Positions 53,829 to 63,500 of a stretch of DNA of 64,000 bases are shown in pieces. Source of the stretch: Rhodococcus sp. PAMC28707. Lineage in GTDB: Bacteria > Actinomycetota > Actinomycetes > Mycobacteriales > Mycobacteriaceae. Every line of letters begins with the position of its first letter. Within the stretch, counting starts at the first letter, position 1. The position numbers and the translations under genes were made by a program. The stretch covers positions 3,499,501 to 3,563,500 of the forward strand of contig NZ_CP039253.1 in assembly GCF_004795915.1 (NCBI RefSeq), read 5' to 3'. The notes beneath the pieces were generated by a model. The model worked only from the letters and a program-made list of their open reading frames with translations. It had not been told where the DNA came from and searched no databases.

Positions 53829-54331
53829 GGCTGCTTTTTTCAAAAACGCTGCCTCGGAACGAAGTTCACGAACTTCTCGTTCGAGTTGGTTCAGTCGTGC
53901 TCGTTCGGTCAGAGTGAGTTCACTGTCCACACTGCCGCCGTGGGTGTCGCGATACTTCGCCAGCCACCGGCGCAGGCTGTCGTCGCCGACCCCGTACACC
54001 TTGGCGACTTCACTGATCGGCTTGGACAACTCGATCACCTCACGGCACAGTTCATCCTTGAACTCGGCCGAGAACGATCGCCGTGATCTGCTCATGCTGG
54101 TCGGACTCATTTCAGTAGATCCCAATTCTAAGCGGGTCCACTGTCCGAAATCCCTGGGCCGATCACCCATCGCCGCGGTCGCTTGACAACAAGCGGCATG
54201 GGATGTCTGACACGCAGGGGTGCGACGAAACCTAGGGGTTGGTCCATTCGGCTTCTCTACGGATACTCGGAGACGCGGAGAAGCGGAGAAGCGCTAGCGC
54301 GCAGCTTGAGAGACCATCGTGCTAGTAGACG

Positions 54332-56170
54332 CTAGCTGCTGCGTTGCCTTTCGGCTGAAGTCTCGATCGCCCTCGCCTCTTCCTCGAGGAGACGGTCCGT
54401 CTCGGATTCGGCTGCTACCAGGGCTTTCGGACCCAAACCCTTATCGAGCATGAACGCGAGCAGTCGTGTGACCGTGTACTGCCCGACGCGCAGAGTTTCC
54501 AACGCCGACGACTTGGGGTCGCTGTAGACCGACAACCTGTTGATTCGTGCCGAGAGTTGTGTTTCCAGGTCGGTGATCTGGTACCAGAGTGTTTCATCGT
54601 AGGGAAGGTCGAGGCGCTTGCGAGCATGTTCCACGGCTACCCGAAGAACTAGTGTGTTGGAATCACTGACAGGTTGAGCAGCTCCGCCGCTCGCTGTTGC
54701 TGCGGTCGTTGCTACGGCCGCACCGGTGCCCGCAAGTCCGCCGAGCATTGCGAGACCGCCGACCATCCCACCTGGCCCCAGGGCTGCGAGTCCGCCGGTC
54801 AAAGCGGCTGCACCGAAGACACCGGCAGGCGCCGCAACCAGCAGTCCAACAGGCCCAGCTGCAACGATCGCTACTCCAGCCGCTGCGGTGAGCACACGAC
54901 CCCACGGAACGCCACCTTTGCGGCTGACGTAGTTCTGAACGTCTTCTATCGCGACGCCAATTTTGGTTCCGGTGGAGCGTTGAAAGCCCAGTTCGACAGT
55001 CATATCTGCGAGTGCGTCCTTGGGCGCGCGGTCGACGTTGATCTCGTATGGCTCGATCAAGTTGGTCATCGCGAGTACGACGAGCTCGCTGACGGCTTCG
55101 TGCAGTTCCCAGCGATGTGGAAGGCGGGGGAGCGTCCCCTGTGCAAGCTCGAATAGTTCGGGCGCGATCGCGATGTTCGACGCCATGGCTGCCGACTCGA
55201 TCTGCGTCACCACTTCGTCTTGCTGAGCGCCTAGCGCGTCGGCGTACCGTGCTGCTGAGTTCTTGTCTTTGATGTGTCGCTGCACAGCTCGGCCGAAGTG
55301 AAGTGACAACAAGACCGTGGCTTCGCTGTCACCCAACCTGACTGCTATCCCGGATTCGCGCAGGGCAACGGTCTTGGTCGGGTACAGAACGTCCGCAATC
55401 ACGCCGGATATCGAGGCGTTTCCTAGATAGGTGTCTGCGCCATGCTGTCCGCCGATATCGATCGCGAAATCTTGGGCACCGGGGAACGTCGATGCGAGGC
55501 CGCGGCCACCAGTCACGACGTCGCGAACGTCGAAGAAGTTAGTCCAGTCGTCCACACGCTCATATGGAAATTTTTTCAGGAGCCGATCGCTGTTCTCATG
55601 CAATGGACGGGAACTCGCCGGACTGCCGATGGTTACGAATCTGCGGACATGAAGACCATCGTGGAGATTGTCGAGAAGATCTATTGCGATGACGCTACCC
55701 AAGCTATGGCCGATGAGGAGGATGTCCCCAGACGTGGGCAAGTAGTCAAGAATGTGTTGCAGTATGGCTCCCCGTGTTGCCTCGCTCTGCATGTAGCGCT
55801 TCACCTGGGGGAGGTCGTACCAGGGGATCGCGTTGATTGCCGCCTGCTGCAGCACGGACAGCGGCCCTTCCGGAATGCGATTGAATCCGAACGACCGGAC
55901 TCCGGGTTCGAGCACGAGCTTTCGCTGTACCTTTGCCTGTCGCCTTTCGAATCCACGACGGCCGCTGGCGTCGTCCTTTGGCTTGTAGGTGACGGGAGGA
56001 ATCTTCGCTGAAATACCCGACGTGTTCAGCAGTGACCGATAGCGAGGCGCGATAACTCTGTCGGGGTCGACTGACGGGTGTCCGGCCTGCACGAGTCCTC
56101 GGTTAAGACCGTCCAGCCATCCCATTTTGGGGTCTCCGTCACCGATGCCGTGCATGTATACGATTCTCAT
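54332..56170 (-). CDS. Alpha/beta hydrolase with C-terminal glycine-rich membrane segment
   Basis: 612 residues. It opens with MRIVYMHGIGDGDPKMGW, an oxyanion HG, followed by a GHSLGSV nucleophile elbow (Ser156) and TIGSPASSRPL, as in lipases/esterases. After ~residue 430 comes a long Gly/Ala-rich hydrophobic stretch (TAAAGVAIVAAGPVGLLVAA and further GG steps) and a helical tail. A membrane-inserting lipase-like effector is a fair reading; its target is unknown. Lies between the IS cluster and the EcsC/DUF6361 genes, transcribed away from them. Confidence 0.75.
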   Translation of the reverse strand: MRIVYMHGIGDGDPKMGWLDGLNRGLVQAGHPSVDPDRVIAPRYRSLLNTSGISAKIPPVTYKPKDDASGRRGFERRQAKVQRKLVLEPGVRSFGFNRIPEGPLSVLQQAAINAIPWYDLPQVKRYMQSEATRGAILQHILDYLPTSGDILLIGHSLGSVIAIDLLDNLHDGLHVRRFVTIGSPASSRPLHENSDRLLKKFPYERVDDWTNFFDVRDVVTGGRGLASTFPGAQDFAIDIGGQHGADTYLGNASISGVIADVLYPTKTVALRESGIAVRLGDSEATVLLSLHFGRAVQRHIKDKNSAARYADALGAQQDEVVTQIESAAMASNIAIAPELFELAQGTLPRLPHRWELHEAVSELVVLAMTNLIEPYEINVDRAPKDALADMTVELGFQRSTGTKIGVAIEDVQNYVSRKGGVPWGRVLTAAAGVAIVAAGPVGLLVAAPAGVFGAAALTGGLAALGPGGMVGGLAMLGGLAGTGAAVATTAATASGGAAQPVSDSNTLVLRVAVEHARKRLDLPYDETLWYQITDLETQLSARINRLSVYSDPKSSALETLRVGQYTVTRLLAFMLDKGLGPKALVAAESETDRLLEEEARAIETSAERQRSS

Positions 56171-56821
56171 CTACGGTGCCTTCCGGCTTTGCTCACACAG
56201 CTTCTGACCTAGGTGGTCTGTTGTGACACTGTGCACCATCGTTCCGACACCCAGAACCGCGGCATGTCCTGACTGGCGAGTTCGTTCATTCGATCGATCG
56301 AACGAACGCTGTAAACCGCCAGTTCACGAAGCTCCTATGTAGCTTTTTCTTGGCTAGCGAAACATATATCCGATTCGACCGATACATTGACGAGGGATTA
56401 AGTCATCGTCACCACGCGCGTCGAATTTGCAGTTGGCATTGGGCTAGTCCAGAACCCACGGGGCGCGTGAAGCGCCTGATGCAGCTCCTCCATGAGATCG
56501 TAGAGTCGCGTACCAGTCCGGTTTTGCAGTTCAGCAGCACACGCAGTTTAAACGGCTCCCGTGATGACAGTGTCAACCAAGTGGACATGCTGGTAGTTCA
56601 CAGCGCAACCGACGATGCATGAGGTCGCCTCTGTCCTGCGTAGTCTGGCGGTCCTCGACGAGCGTGAGGTTGCGACCGTCATCGATCGCTACGACGCGAC
56701 GGAGACGGCCCGAAGACGAACCCGCAAATTTCCGCTCAGCTCGGTGTCTCGACAGGGCGAGTTAGTCAGCTCGAGAAGGATGCAATAAGCAAGCTTAGTG
56801 CACGTGAAAGGGACATCCACA
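56171..56821. other. Intergenic region with short inverted repeat and decayed sigma-like fragment
   Basis: 651 bases between the divergent hydrolase and EcsC-like genes. They contain an inverted repeat TTCGTTC-N12-GAACGAA (56281-56306), a possible operator near the hydrolase promoter, and the pseudogene at 56615-56815. An open frame at 56350-56622 (90 aa) has no ribosome site or family and is not called a gene. Confidence 0.5.
56615..56815 (+). pseudogene. Frameshifted sigma-70 region-4-like helix-turn-helix fragment
   Basis: Read across a one-base shift near 56709-56716, the DNA encodes VLRSLAVLDEREVATVIDRY followed, in the next frame, by NPQISAQLGVSTGRVSQLEK and DAISKL. This is the layout of sigma-70 region 4 (LDERE..VI..RY..., Q-I-A-x-x-L-G-V-S-x-x-R-V-S-Q-L-E). 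It has no intact frame and no N-terminal part. Confidence 0.45.
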
Positions 56822-57496
56822 GTGGTTTCGGATTCTGAAGTCGGCTCCCGTGATAAGCCGAGTACGTCAAAAGTTATGGCGCTGTTCGATAAAGCGCTGC
56901 TGGCGTCGAATAAATTGGTCGATGTGCGTGTGGAGCGTCTTTACGACCGGCACCCAAATGCCACGGCTGACCAGCTGGTGAAGAAGCTCGAGACTACCTT
57001 CCTGTCGTCGGTGACAGCGGCTGGCGCTGCGACAGGTGGAGCCGCCGCCGTTCCAGGCGCGGGTACTGCAGCAGCTCTGGCTATGACAGCCGGCGATGTG
57101 TCGTGGTTCATGACCGCGGCAGCCGGTCACATCCTCTCGGTGCTGAAGGTTCACGGGGTAGTCATCACTGATCTCGAGCATCAGAAGGCAATCGTGTTGA
57201 CGGTGTTAGCAGGTGGGGGAGGATCGACGTTCGCGGGCAAGGCTGCAAGCCGAACTGGATCCCATCTGGGCGCTCTGCTTACGAAGAACGTCCCGATGAC
57301 TACGATCCGGTCGATCAACCGTGTGCTCGGGGTCAATTTCGTCACCAAATATGGCACACGCCAAGGGATTCTGGTGCTTGGCCGCGCCGCCCCGTTCGGT
57401 ATCGGAGCTGCTATCGGTGCCGGCGGCAACCTTTTCTTCGGCCAGGGAATCGTGAAAGCTACGAGAAAAGCAGCTGATGTTGCGCGCACGCTGTAG
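56822..57496 (+). CDS. EcsC-like membrane-associated protein
   Basis: 224 residues from GTG 56822 (AAAGGGAC upstream; GTGs at 56798 and 56804 are alternatives). Two Gly/Ala-rich hydrophobic segments (VTAAGAATGGAAAVPGAGTA and TVLAGGGG) precede a C-terminus with PFGIGAAIGAGGNLFFGQG, then KATRKA, which resembles the end of EcsC-family proteins. Function unknown, probably membrane-associated. Separated from DUF6361 by 107 bases on the same strand. Confidence 0.5.
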   Translation: MVSDSEVGSRDKPSTSKVMALFDKALLASNKLVDVRVERLYDRHPNATADQLVKKLETTFLSSVTAAGAATGGAAAVPGAGTAAALAMTAGDVSWFMTAAAGHILSVLKVHGVVITDLEHQKAIVLTVLAGGGGSTFAGKAASRTGSHLGALLTKNVPMTTIRSINRVLGVNFVTKYGTRQGILVLGRAAPFGIGAAIGAGGNLFFGQGIVKATRKAADVARTL

Positions 57497-57603
57497 GAGT
57501 GCACTGTGGCTTGGATCGATTCGATTGCTTGTCGTCCGACCCCATCTCAGTCGTCCATCTGGCACGATCGGTAGCTCAACTAAGTTTACGAAGAGGAGTG
57601 TTC

Positions 57604-58749
57604 GTGTCGGAGATCGCTTGGCTTGACACCTCACCTGATGAGGAACGCCGAATGCGGGAGCTGGTCAAGCTGTTTTCCGACTCGGGAACGCTCGATGACA
57701 TCGGGATCGGTCAGGTACGAGACACTCTGGCCGACCAGCTTTTTCCAGCGACATCAACTGTGCACACACGCGCGAAGTACTTTCTCTTCGTCCCGTGGAT
57801 TTATGCGGAGGCGGCACGAAAGCACTCCGGAACTGCCGTAAGGACCAAGGCTCGGGACGCGGAGCGCAAGCTAATCGAGGTCATGCGAAAGTCCGGTCAC
57901 ACCGAAGGACTGATCGGCCGCGTTGCCGGTGTCAGCGTGAATACGCTGCCCTCCAACCTCTACTGGGCGGCGCTGAAAAGACTGGGTATACGGGTCGACA
58001 ACCAGCTGACGAGTTCATGGAACATCAGCATTGATGCGCCGCAGGGCTTTCCCTCGCACTTCGAAGACGGCTTCTCACTGTCTCATGCCGAGGCGAGTTG
58101 GTTGCAAGAACGAATCTTGATGTCGGCACCGACCTCTTACCTGGCGCATTTGGTTCGAGATGGCTTGGATGTCGATATCGCAGCGGTTGAGAGGCCGTGG
58201 GATCATCCTGCGCTGCAGATCGCCTCCGAGGAGATCAGATCTCTTGTCGAGCATGCCAGGCTGTTTTCTCTGGCCATCCACGGAGCTGGCCTGCTCTACA
58301 ATTTGCTTCTTGCGGAGAAATACGCCGCGGTCATGACGGCCAGTGGGGCTTCCTACGCCGACGACTACCGTGAGGAATTGAAGTCATGGTCGGCCGAGCT
58401 TGCTGACAATTCGCAAGAAATTCTGAATTGGAATGTGGTCGACTTCTGGAAGACCGTCAACAGCTCGAGAACCACACCGATTCCGCTCGGAACCCGCATG
58501 TTCGTGGATGCGTGGCTCACGGCCGTACGTTCGGGCGATGCTACCGACCCTGCAGCTTCCAGAGAATTGTGCCGACTGGTGGCGGATCGTGAGCGGGCGA
58601 ACAAGGGCGAGCAGTCGCGCTTGAACAACGATCGATTGCTGAAGCAATGGTCGGGTTCTTCCGGGGCAAGCCGTCTGGCATACCGCTGGTTCAACGTGCG
58701 CACTTTGGTGGGCGATATCAAGGAAGGTCTCAATAGTGCTGCCTCCTGA
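57604..58749 (+). CDS. DUF6361-like protein, first gene of PLD/helicase module
   Basis: 381 residues from GTG 57604 with GAGGAG six bases upstream. It begins SEIAWLDTSPDEERRMRELV and contains QVRDTLADQLFPATSTVHTR, AKYFLFVPWIYAEAARKHSG and a late GEQSRLNNDRLLKQWSG. This pattern is the DUF6361 family as I know it, typically found beside a PLD-like protein and a helicase. Its role is unknown. The last 14 bases overlap the PLD-like gene. Confidence 0.75.
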   Translation: MSEIAWLDTSPDEERRMRELVKLFSDSGTLDDIGIGQVRDTLADQLFPATSTVHTRAKYFLFVPWIYAEAARKHSGTAVRTKARDAERKLIEVMRKSGHTEGLIGRVAGVSVNTLPSNLYWAALKRLGIRVDNQLTSSWNISIDAPQGFPSHFEDGFSLSHAEASWLQERILMSAPTSYLAHLVRDGLDVDIAAVERPWDHPALQIASEEIRSLVEHARLFSLAIHGAGLLYNLLLAEKYAAVMTASGASYADDYREELKSWSAELADNSQEILNWNVVDFWKTVNSSRTTPIPLGTRMFVDAWLTAVRSGDATDPAASRELCRLVADRERANKGEQSRLNNDRLLKQWSGSSGASRLAYRWFNVRTLVGDIKEGLNSAAS

Positions 58750-60520
58750 CAGCAGGATCACGCTCCTCGAGCGACTTATACCACCGGAGGGGCATGTTGT
58801 CTCCCATGTCGTCGGTACCACCTTCACGCTCGATCTCGGTAGCGCTTTGCTTCCTTCGCTAGCGTTGTCGCACAGCGCTGCAGCCGATTCGGCGGACCCG
58901 CTCGAGATCATCGCCGCAGTGCAAGCGAGCATTCACAAGGTCGATATTTTTCATCAGCGCGGGATGATCGCAGTTCCCCCGCACCGGTCAAGGCTTCACA
59001 CGTTGCTCGAGCCCGCACTCCATGCCGTTCAGCTTTCATCAAATTTTTTATTTCACCCAAAGATCTGGGTTGTACGTTTTGAAGACCAGTCCACCGGTCA
59101 GGTGACCACGCGGCTTATCGTGATGAGTCGTAACCTTGCTCGTGGACGCTCGTGGGACGTCGCACTCACCCTTGACGGAGAAATCGGCGGTGCGCCGAGG
59201 GCTCAAAACAAGCCGATCGTCGATCTGCTCAGGTATCTGACTTCGGCGGTGCGACCGAGTCTGTCGCAAGAGCGAGCTGATCGCATTTCAGCACTCGCTG
59301 AAGAAATTCGACGAGCAAGGTGGACGCTGCCGACGGGGGCCACCGATCTCGATTTCCACGTGTTCGGTGTGCCTGGCCCTCGATCCCCAAAACCAGACTT
59401 CTCGGGGTATAAGCACCTGCTGATATCGCCATTTCTTACCGACGACGGACTTGCCAAGATTGCCGAGTATTCGAGCGGACCAGTCTCGGTCGTCTCCCGG
59501 CAGGAATCGCTCAACTCCTTGTCGGCTGAGTTTGCCGAGTGGATCACCGACCCGTTTGTGCTTTCGCCTACGGCAGGAATCCCGGCCGATGACGCGGAGT
59601 CGAGTGGATCGCCAGCGCTGTCGGGACTCCACGCGAAGTTGTACTGCGTCGAGAGGGCCCGAAAGGCGCACCTGTTTATAGGTTCCGCAAATGCAACTCG
59701 AAATGCCTTCCGCGGCAACGTCGAGATACTTGTCGAACTCACCGGGAAGACAGGCGTGCTGGGCGTCGACGCATTGCTGGGCAAGGGAGGGTTCATGTCG
59801 ATCCTCCAATCGACGACGATCGAGCCATCAGGGGAGGAGGCTGAGGATCAACAGGCCATTTTGGACGGTCAGCTTCGGCAACTTGTTTCCGCGGTGTCAC
59901 TTCGCGCAGAACTCAGCGAAACGGACGAGGCGTATACGCTTCACCTGACGAGCGAGGCGGCCGTTTCGACCAAACAAGAAGTGACGCTGATGGTCTCACT
60001 TCTCACCGACAAGGCCATTGCTGCGAACGTCTTGACTGGCAGCCGAATCGACGTACCGTTCGAAGGGCTGACCCTCTCCGATGTGACCGCATTTGTGGTG
60101 CTTACCATCTCGGATAACGGTGGGCGCACTAGTTCAACGGTAGTAAAAGCAGATTTGGTGAACGACGTCCCCGGACGCATGAGCTCGATCGTGACTCGTG
60201 AAATCAGCACTCCCGATGCTTTCCGTCGTTTCTTGGCATTGTTACTGGCTTTCGGTGCGCCGAGTGCCGCTAGCGATGGCGGCGATGACGGGGGCGATGT
60301 AGCTCTTACTTCCGGCCGGTGGGATGCGTTGGAGAACGGTCTCTTCGAGCAGCTGCTTCGGGTATCGACCTCCAACCTGCAGATTCTTAACCACCTAGCC
60401 GGAGTTGTCGAAAGCATCATTGACCAAGATGACCCGAACGGCGTTCTACCGGAGGGGTTTCGTCAGCTGTGGTCTGCGATATCCACCGCAACCAAAGCAG
60501 AGGTAACAGTAGATGTCTGA
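58736..60520 (+). CDS. Phospholipase D-like protein
   Basis: 594 residues from GTG 58736. Two degenerate HKD-type half sites: HPK (107-109) with SRNLARG (131-137), and HAKLY (299-303) with GSANATRNAF (316-325). Together they would build one PLD-type active site, cleaving nucleic acid phosphodiesters or lipids. A long C-terminal part (~380-594) has no recognised domain, with an acidic DGGDDGGD stretch. Its end overlaps the helicase gene by 8 bases. Confidence 0.8.
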   Translation: MLPPDSRITLLERLIPPEGHVVSHVVGTTFTLDLGSALLPSLALSHSAAADSADPLEIIAAVQASIHKVDIFHQRGMIAVPPHRSRLHTLLEPALHAVQLSSNFLFHPKIWVVRFEDQSTGQVTTRLIVMSRNLARGRSWDVALTLDGEIGGAPRAQNKPIVDLLRYLTSAVRPSLSQERADRISALAEEIRRARWTLPTGATDLDFHVFGVPGPRSPKPDFSGYKHLLISPFLTDDGLAKIAEYSSGPVSVVSRQESLNSLSAEFAEWITDPFVLSPTAGIPADDAESSGSPALSGLHAKLYCVERARKAHLFIGSANATRNAFRGNVEILVELTGKTGVLGVDALLGKGGFMSILQSTTIEPSGEEAEDQQAILDGQLRQLVSAVSLRAELSETDEAYTLHLTSEAAVSTKQEVTLMVSLLTDKAIAANVLTGSRIDVPFEGLTLSDVTAFVVLTISDNGGRTSSTVVKADLVNDVPGRMSSIVTREISTPDAFRRFLALLLAFGAPSAASDGGDDGGDVALTSGRWDALENGLFEQLLRVSTSNLQILNHLAGVVESIIDQDDPNGVLPEGFRQLWSAISTATKAEVTVDV

Positions 60521-63500
60521 CTTTATTAGGTTCGAGGCTGAACCGCACCTCAAGACCCTTCGACCGTTCCAACGCGCCACGGTCGACCATGTATCGGACG
60601 TACTGTACGGAAAACGGACCGGTACACGGTTTCTTGTCGCCGACGAAACCGGACTTGGCAAAACAATGGTTGCGCGCGGTGTGATCGCGCGGGCCATTGA
60701 AGCCCTTCAAGACAACCCCGACGTCAGACGCATCGACGTTATCTATATCTGTTCGAACACCGACGTCGCTCGCCAGAACATCCAGCGCCTCGACATCCTT
60801 GGCAGCAAGATCAGCATGTCGACGCGACTGAGTTTGTTGGCGACCTCGACGGACCAGTTGAAGACCGGGAGCGGATTTGCTGGAAAGCCGGTCAACTTGG
60901 TCTCGTTGACACCGAAAACATCGTTCCCGGACAAGGGTTGGCGCTCAGGTACTGCGCGGGAACGTGCGCTCCTGTTCGTGATTCTGTGCGATTATCTGCA
61001 GCTGTCTGGTGCAGCCAAGACAGCCGCGTACAGAGTGTTGCAAGGTACCGTGCAAAGCCTGGACCGATTCAAGCAACGCGTCGCAGGTTTCGAAGAAGGC
61101 ATTGGTGCTTCACCAGGTCACGCAGTTAAAAGGCTTGATCAGCAGATTGTCGCCAAATTCCTGGAGCTTGCCGAAGAACGAACTTCCGACGATGGCTCGG
61201 CCCTGCAGCGCTTCCGCGATCTTGTCGAGCAAACAACAGGACGCCCGGCTGTTCCGGGTGGGTATTCTGCCGCGTCTGCGGTCATTAGCGAACTCAGAAA
61301 AGTTCTGTCGCGGGCCGGAGTCGAAGCACTGGAACCCGATCTGGTGATCCTCGACGAGTTCCAACGTTTTACTGAGCTGCTCGAAACCGACAGCCCAGTG
61401 AGCGAACTCGCCCAGGAACTCTTCAACTATCGTCACGCCAAGGTGCTACTGCTGTCCGCGACGCCGTACAAGCCGATCGATGATGGACCTGAAGGGGATG
61501 GCACCCATCAATCACAATTTTTGGGGGTACTGGACTTCCTAGCCCGAGGAGCGAAAGGTGAGGGTGCACAAGGCATCGCCAAGCTGCTGGATGAGTATCG
61601 CCAGGCGGTCAAAAATCGGCAAGACCCGGGAGTGCTGCGTGATCGCATCCGGGCGGAGCTTCTTACCGTGATGTGCCGAACGGAGCGCCCCCCGCGCCAG
61701 AACGAGTCGATGGTGGAAGAGCGGCGAACATCAGCGCCTTCGATCTCGTCCGAGGCTGTCACTCAGTACAAGAAGTTCAGCGAGCTTGCCGACCTCGTGG
61801 GTGCTCGGTTCCCGATGGATGTCTGGAAGTCCGTACCGGAGCTGGTGCATTTCTTCGAATCCTACCAACTCGGCCGGTTTGTGGGCGAGGCAATCGAGGA
61901 TGAGGACGTGAGGGCCCTTGTTGCTTCGCTCGACCGACTCGACCCCGCAGCCGTCGAGAACTTCGATCCGCTGACGGTTCGGAATCCTCGACTCGAAGCC
62001 TTGATAGGCCAGACAACAGGGCGCAACTGGCAGACAATGTTGTGGTTGCCTCCATCTCTGCCCTACTTGAAGCCGGGCGGTCCTTTCGCGGCACCGGAGG
62101 CTGCTCGAATGACGAAGAAGTTGGTGTTCTCTCAATGGACAGCAACGCCGACGGCCGTCGCATCGTTGTTGAGTCACGATGCGAATCGCCGTATTGCACG
62201 GTCAGGAGTCGCGACTGGACGGGACGTCACCGCATCGCGGCATATTCCGCCAAGGCTTCGATTCAGTCGTCGCGGTGAGCAATTGACGGCAATGGCAAGC
62301 TTCATTCCGTTCTTCCCGATGCCGGGGCTGGCCGACATGGCTGACCCCCTTCGGCGCGCAGGGGCGGCGGGAAGACCGTTCGATCGTGAGTATGCGGAAT
62401 CGCGGATCGCAGGAGAGCTGTCTGGGAAGCTTCCACAGGGTGCGCGTGAGTCCGGTGCGGGCGAGGTAGCGTCGCTGGTGTGGCAATGGCCGCTCGCGCT
62501 GAGTGATGAGAAACTAGACGAAGCGTTGAGCGGCATCGTGGCGAACTTGACGCCGGCCGACGCAATCGCTGGGCGAGGCGCACAAGAGGGCATCGAGAGC
62601 GACGATGACCGCGCCGATCAGTCAACGGTCATCGATGAGTACGTCTCGGCTGCGATCGAGGTGCATCGTCAGCGAGAAACACTGGATCTGTCCGTTATTC
62701 CTCCCGAGCTGACGACGCAGACAGCACGGCTGGCGATGCATTCGCCCGCCAATTGTGCGTGGCGTGCGTTCGGTCGCCTATCGGTGAACACGTCTCAGGT
62801 CACGACAGGTGGGCGATGGCGTGCCGCGGCGATCCTTGCTTCAGGCCTGCGCACTCTGTTCAACAGGTGGGAGTCAGCACTCGTGCTCGACCACCTTTAC
62901 GAAGTCGAGTTGTCATATTGGCAGAAAGTACTTCGATACTGCGCCGACGGGAACTTACAAGCGGTACTCGATGAGCACCTCTTTCATCTCGTCCAGGTCG
63001 AGGGCAACAGCGAATTCGATGACGAGGCCCTTGTTGCATTTGCGTGGCGCGCTGCCGATGCGCTCAAGCTCAAGCCCGCCATCTACAAGGCCAAAGATCC
63101 GTTGCAGCAGGGCAATGACATCGACTTTTCGAGCCGATTCGCCCTCCGCTACGGCGACGCGCGGCAGAACGAAGAATCGGCCCGGCCTGGCGAAATCAGA
63201 GAGGCATTCAACTCTCCCTTTTGGCCTTTCGTCCTGGTGTCCACCAGCGTCGGGCAGGAGGGGATCGACTTTCACCCTTGGTGCCACAACTTGGTGCACT
63301 GGAATGTGCCCGGAAGTCCAGTGGACTTCGAGCAGCGAGATGGTCGAGTTAACCGATTCCGGGGGCATGCAGTTCGGCGGAACATCGCAGACAAGCATGG
63401 CTCGAAGATGCTTGCTGCTGACAACCCGTGGCAGGAGGCATACCGTCTCGCCGCTCAGGACGCGCCGAACGCGGAAATAGCGGGCCTTGCACCAGACTGG

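Larger units (their letters stand above)
52581..54110 (-). pseudogene. IS3-family orfA, split by the IS30 insertion
   Basis: orfA begins at ATG 54110 (MSPTSMSRSRRSFSAEFKDE) with a helix-turn-helix (EVAKVYGVGDDSLRRWLAKY) and leucine-zipper-like region up to FLKKA. It is cut at 53829 and its end lies on the other side of IS30 (52581-52610: SYFAREPR then stop). Joining the two parts gives KKAASYFAREPR, the usual end of IS3 orfA, whose stop overlaps the orfB GTG. Confidence 0.8.
51664..54154. mobile_element. IS3-family insertion sequence, interrupted by IS30
   Basis: Inverted ends GGGATTTCGGACA(C/G)TGGA at 51664-51681 and 54137-54154 match at 17 of 18 bases. Without the inserted IS30 (52611-53828) the element is about 1.27 kb, normal for IS3. 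It holds orfA and orfB on the reverse strand, both disrupted. No target duplication was found at its ends. Confidence 0.85.

Noticed and set aside
56350..56622. 90-residue open frame on the plus strand
   Set aside because: No ribosome site, no family resemblance, low-quality composition in a decayed intergenic region.
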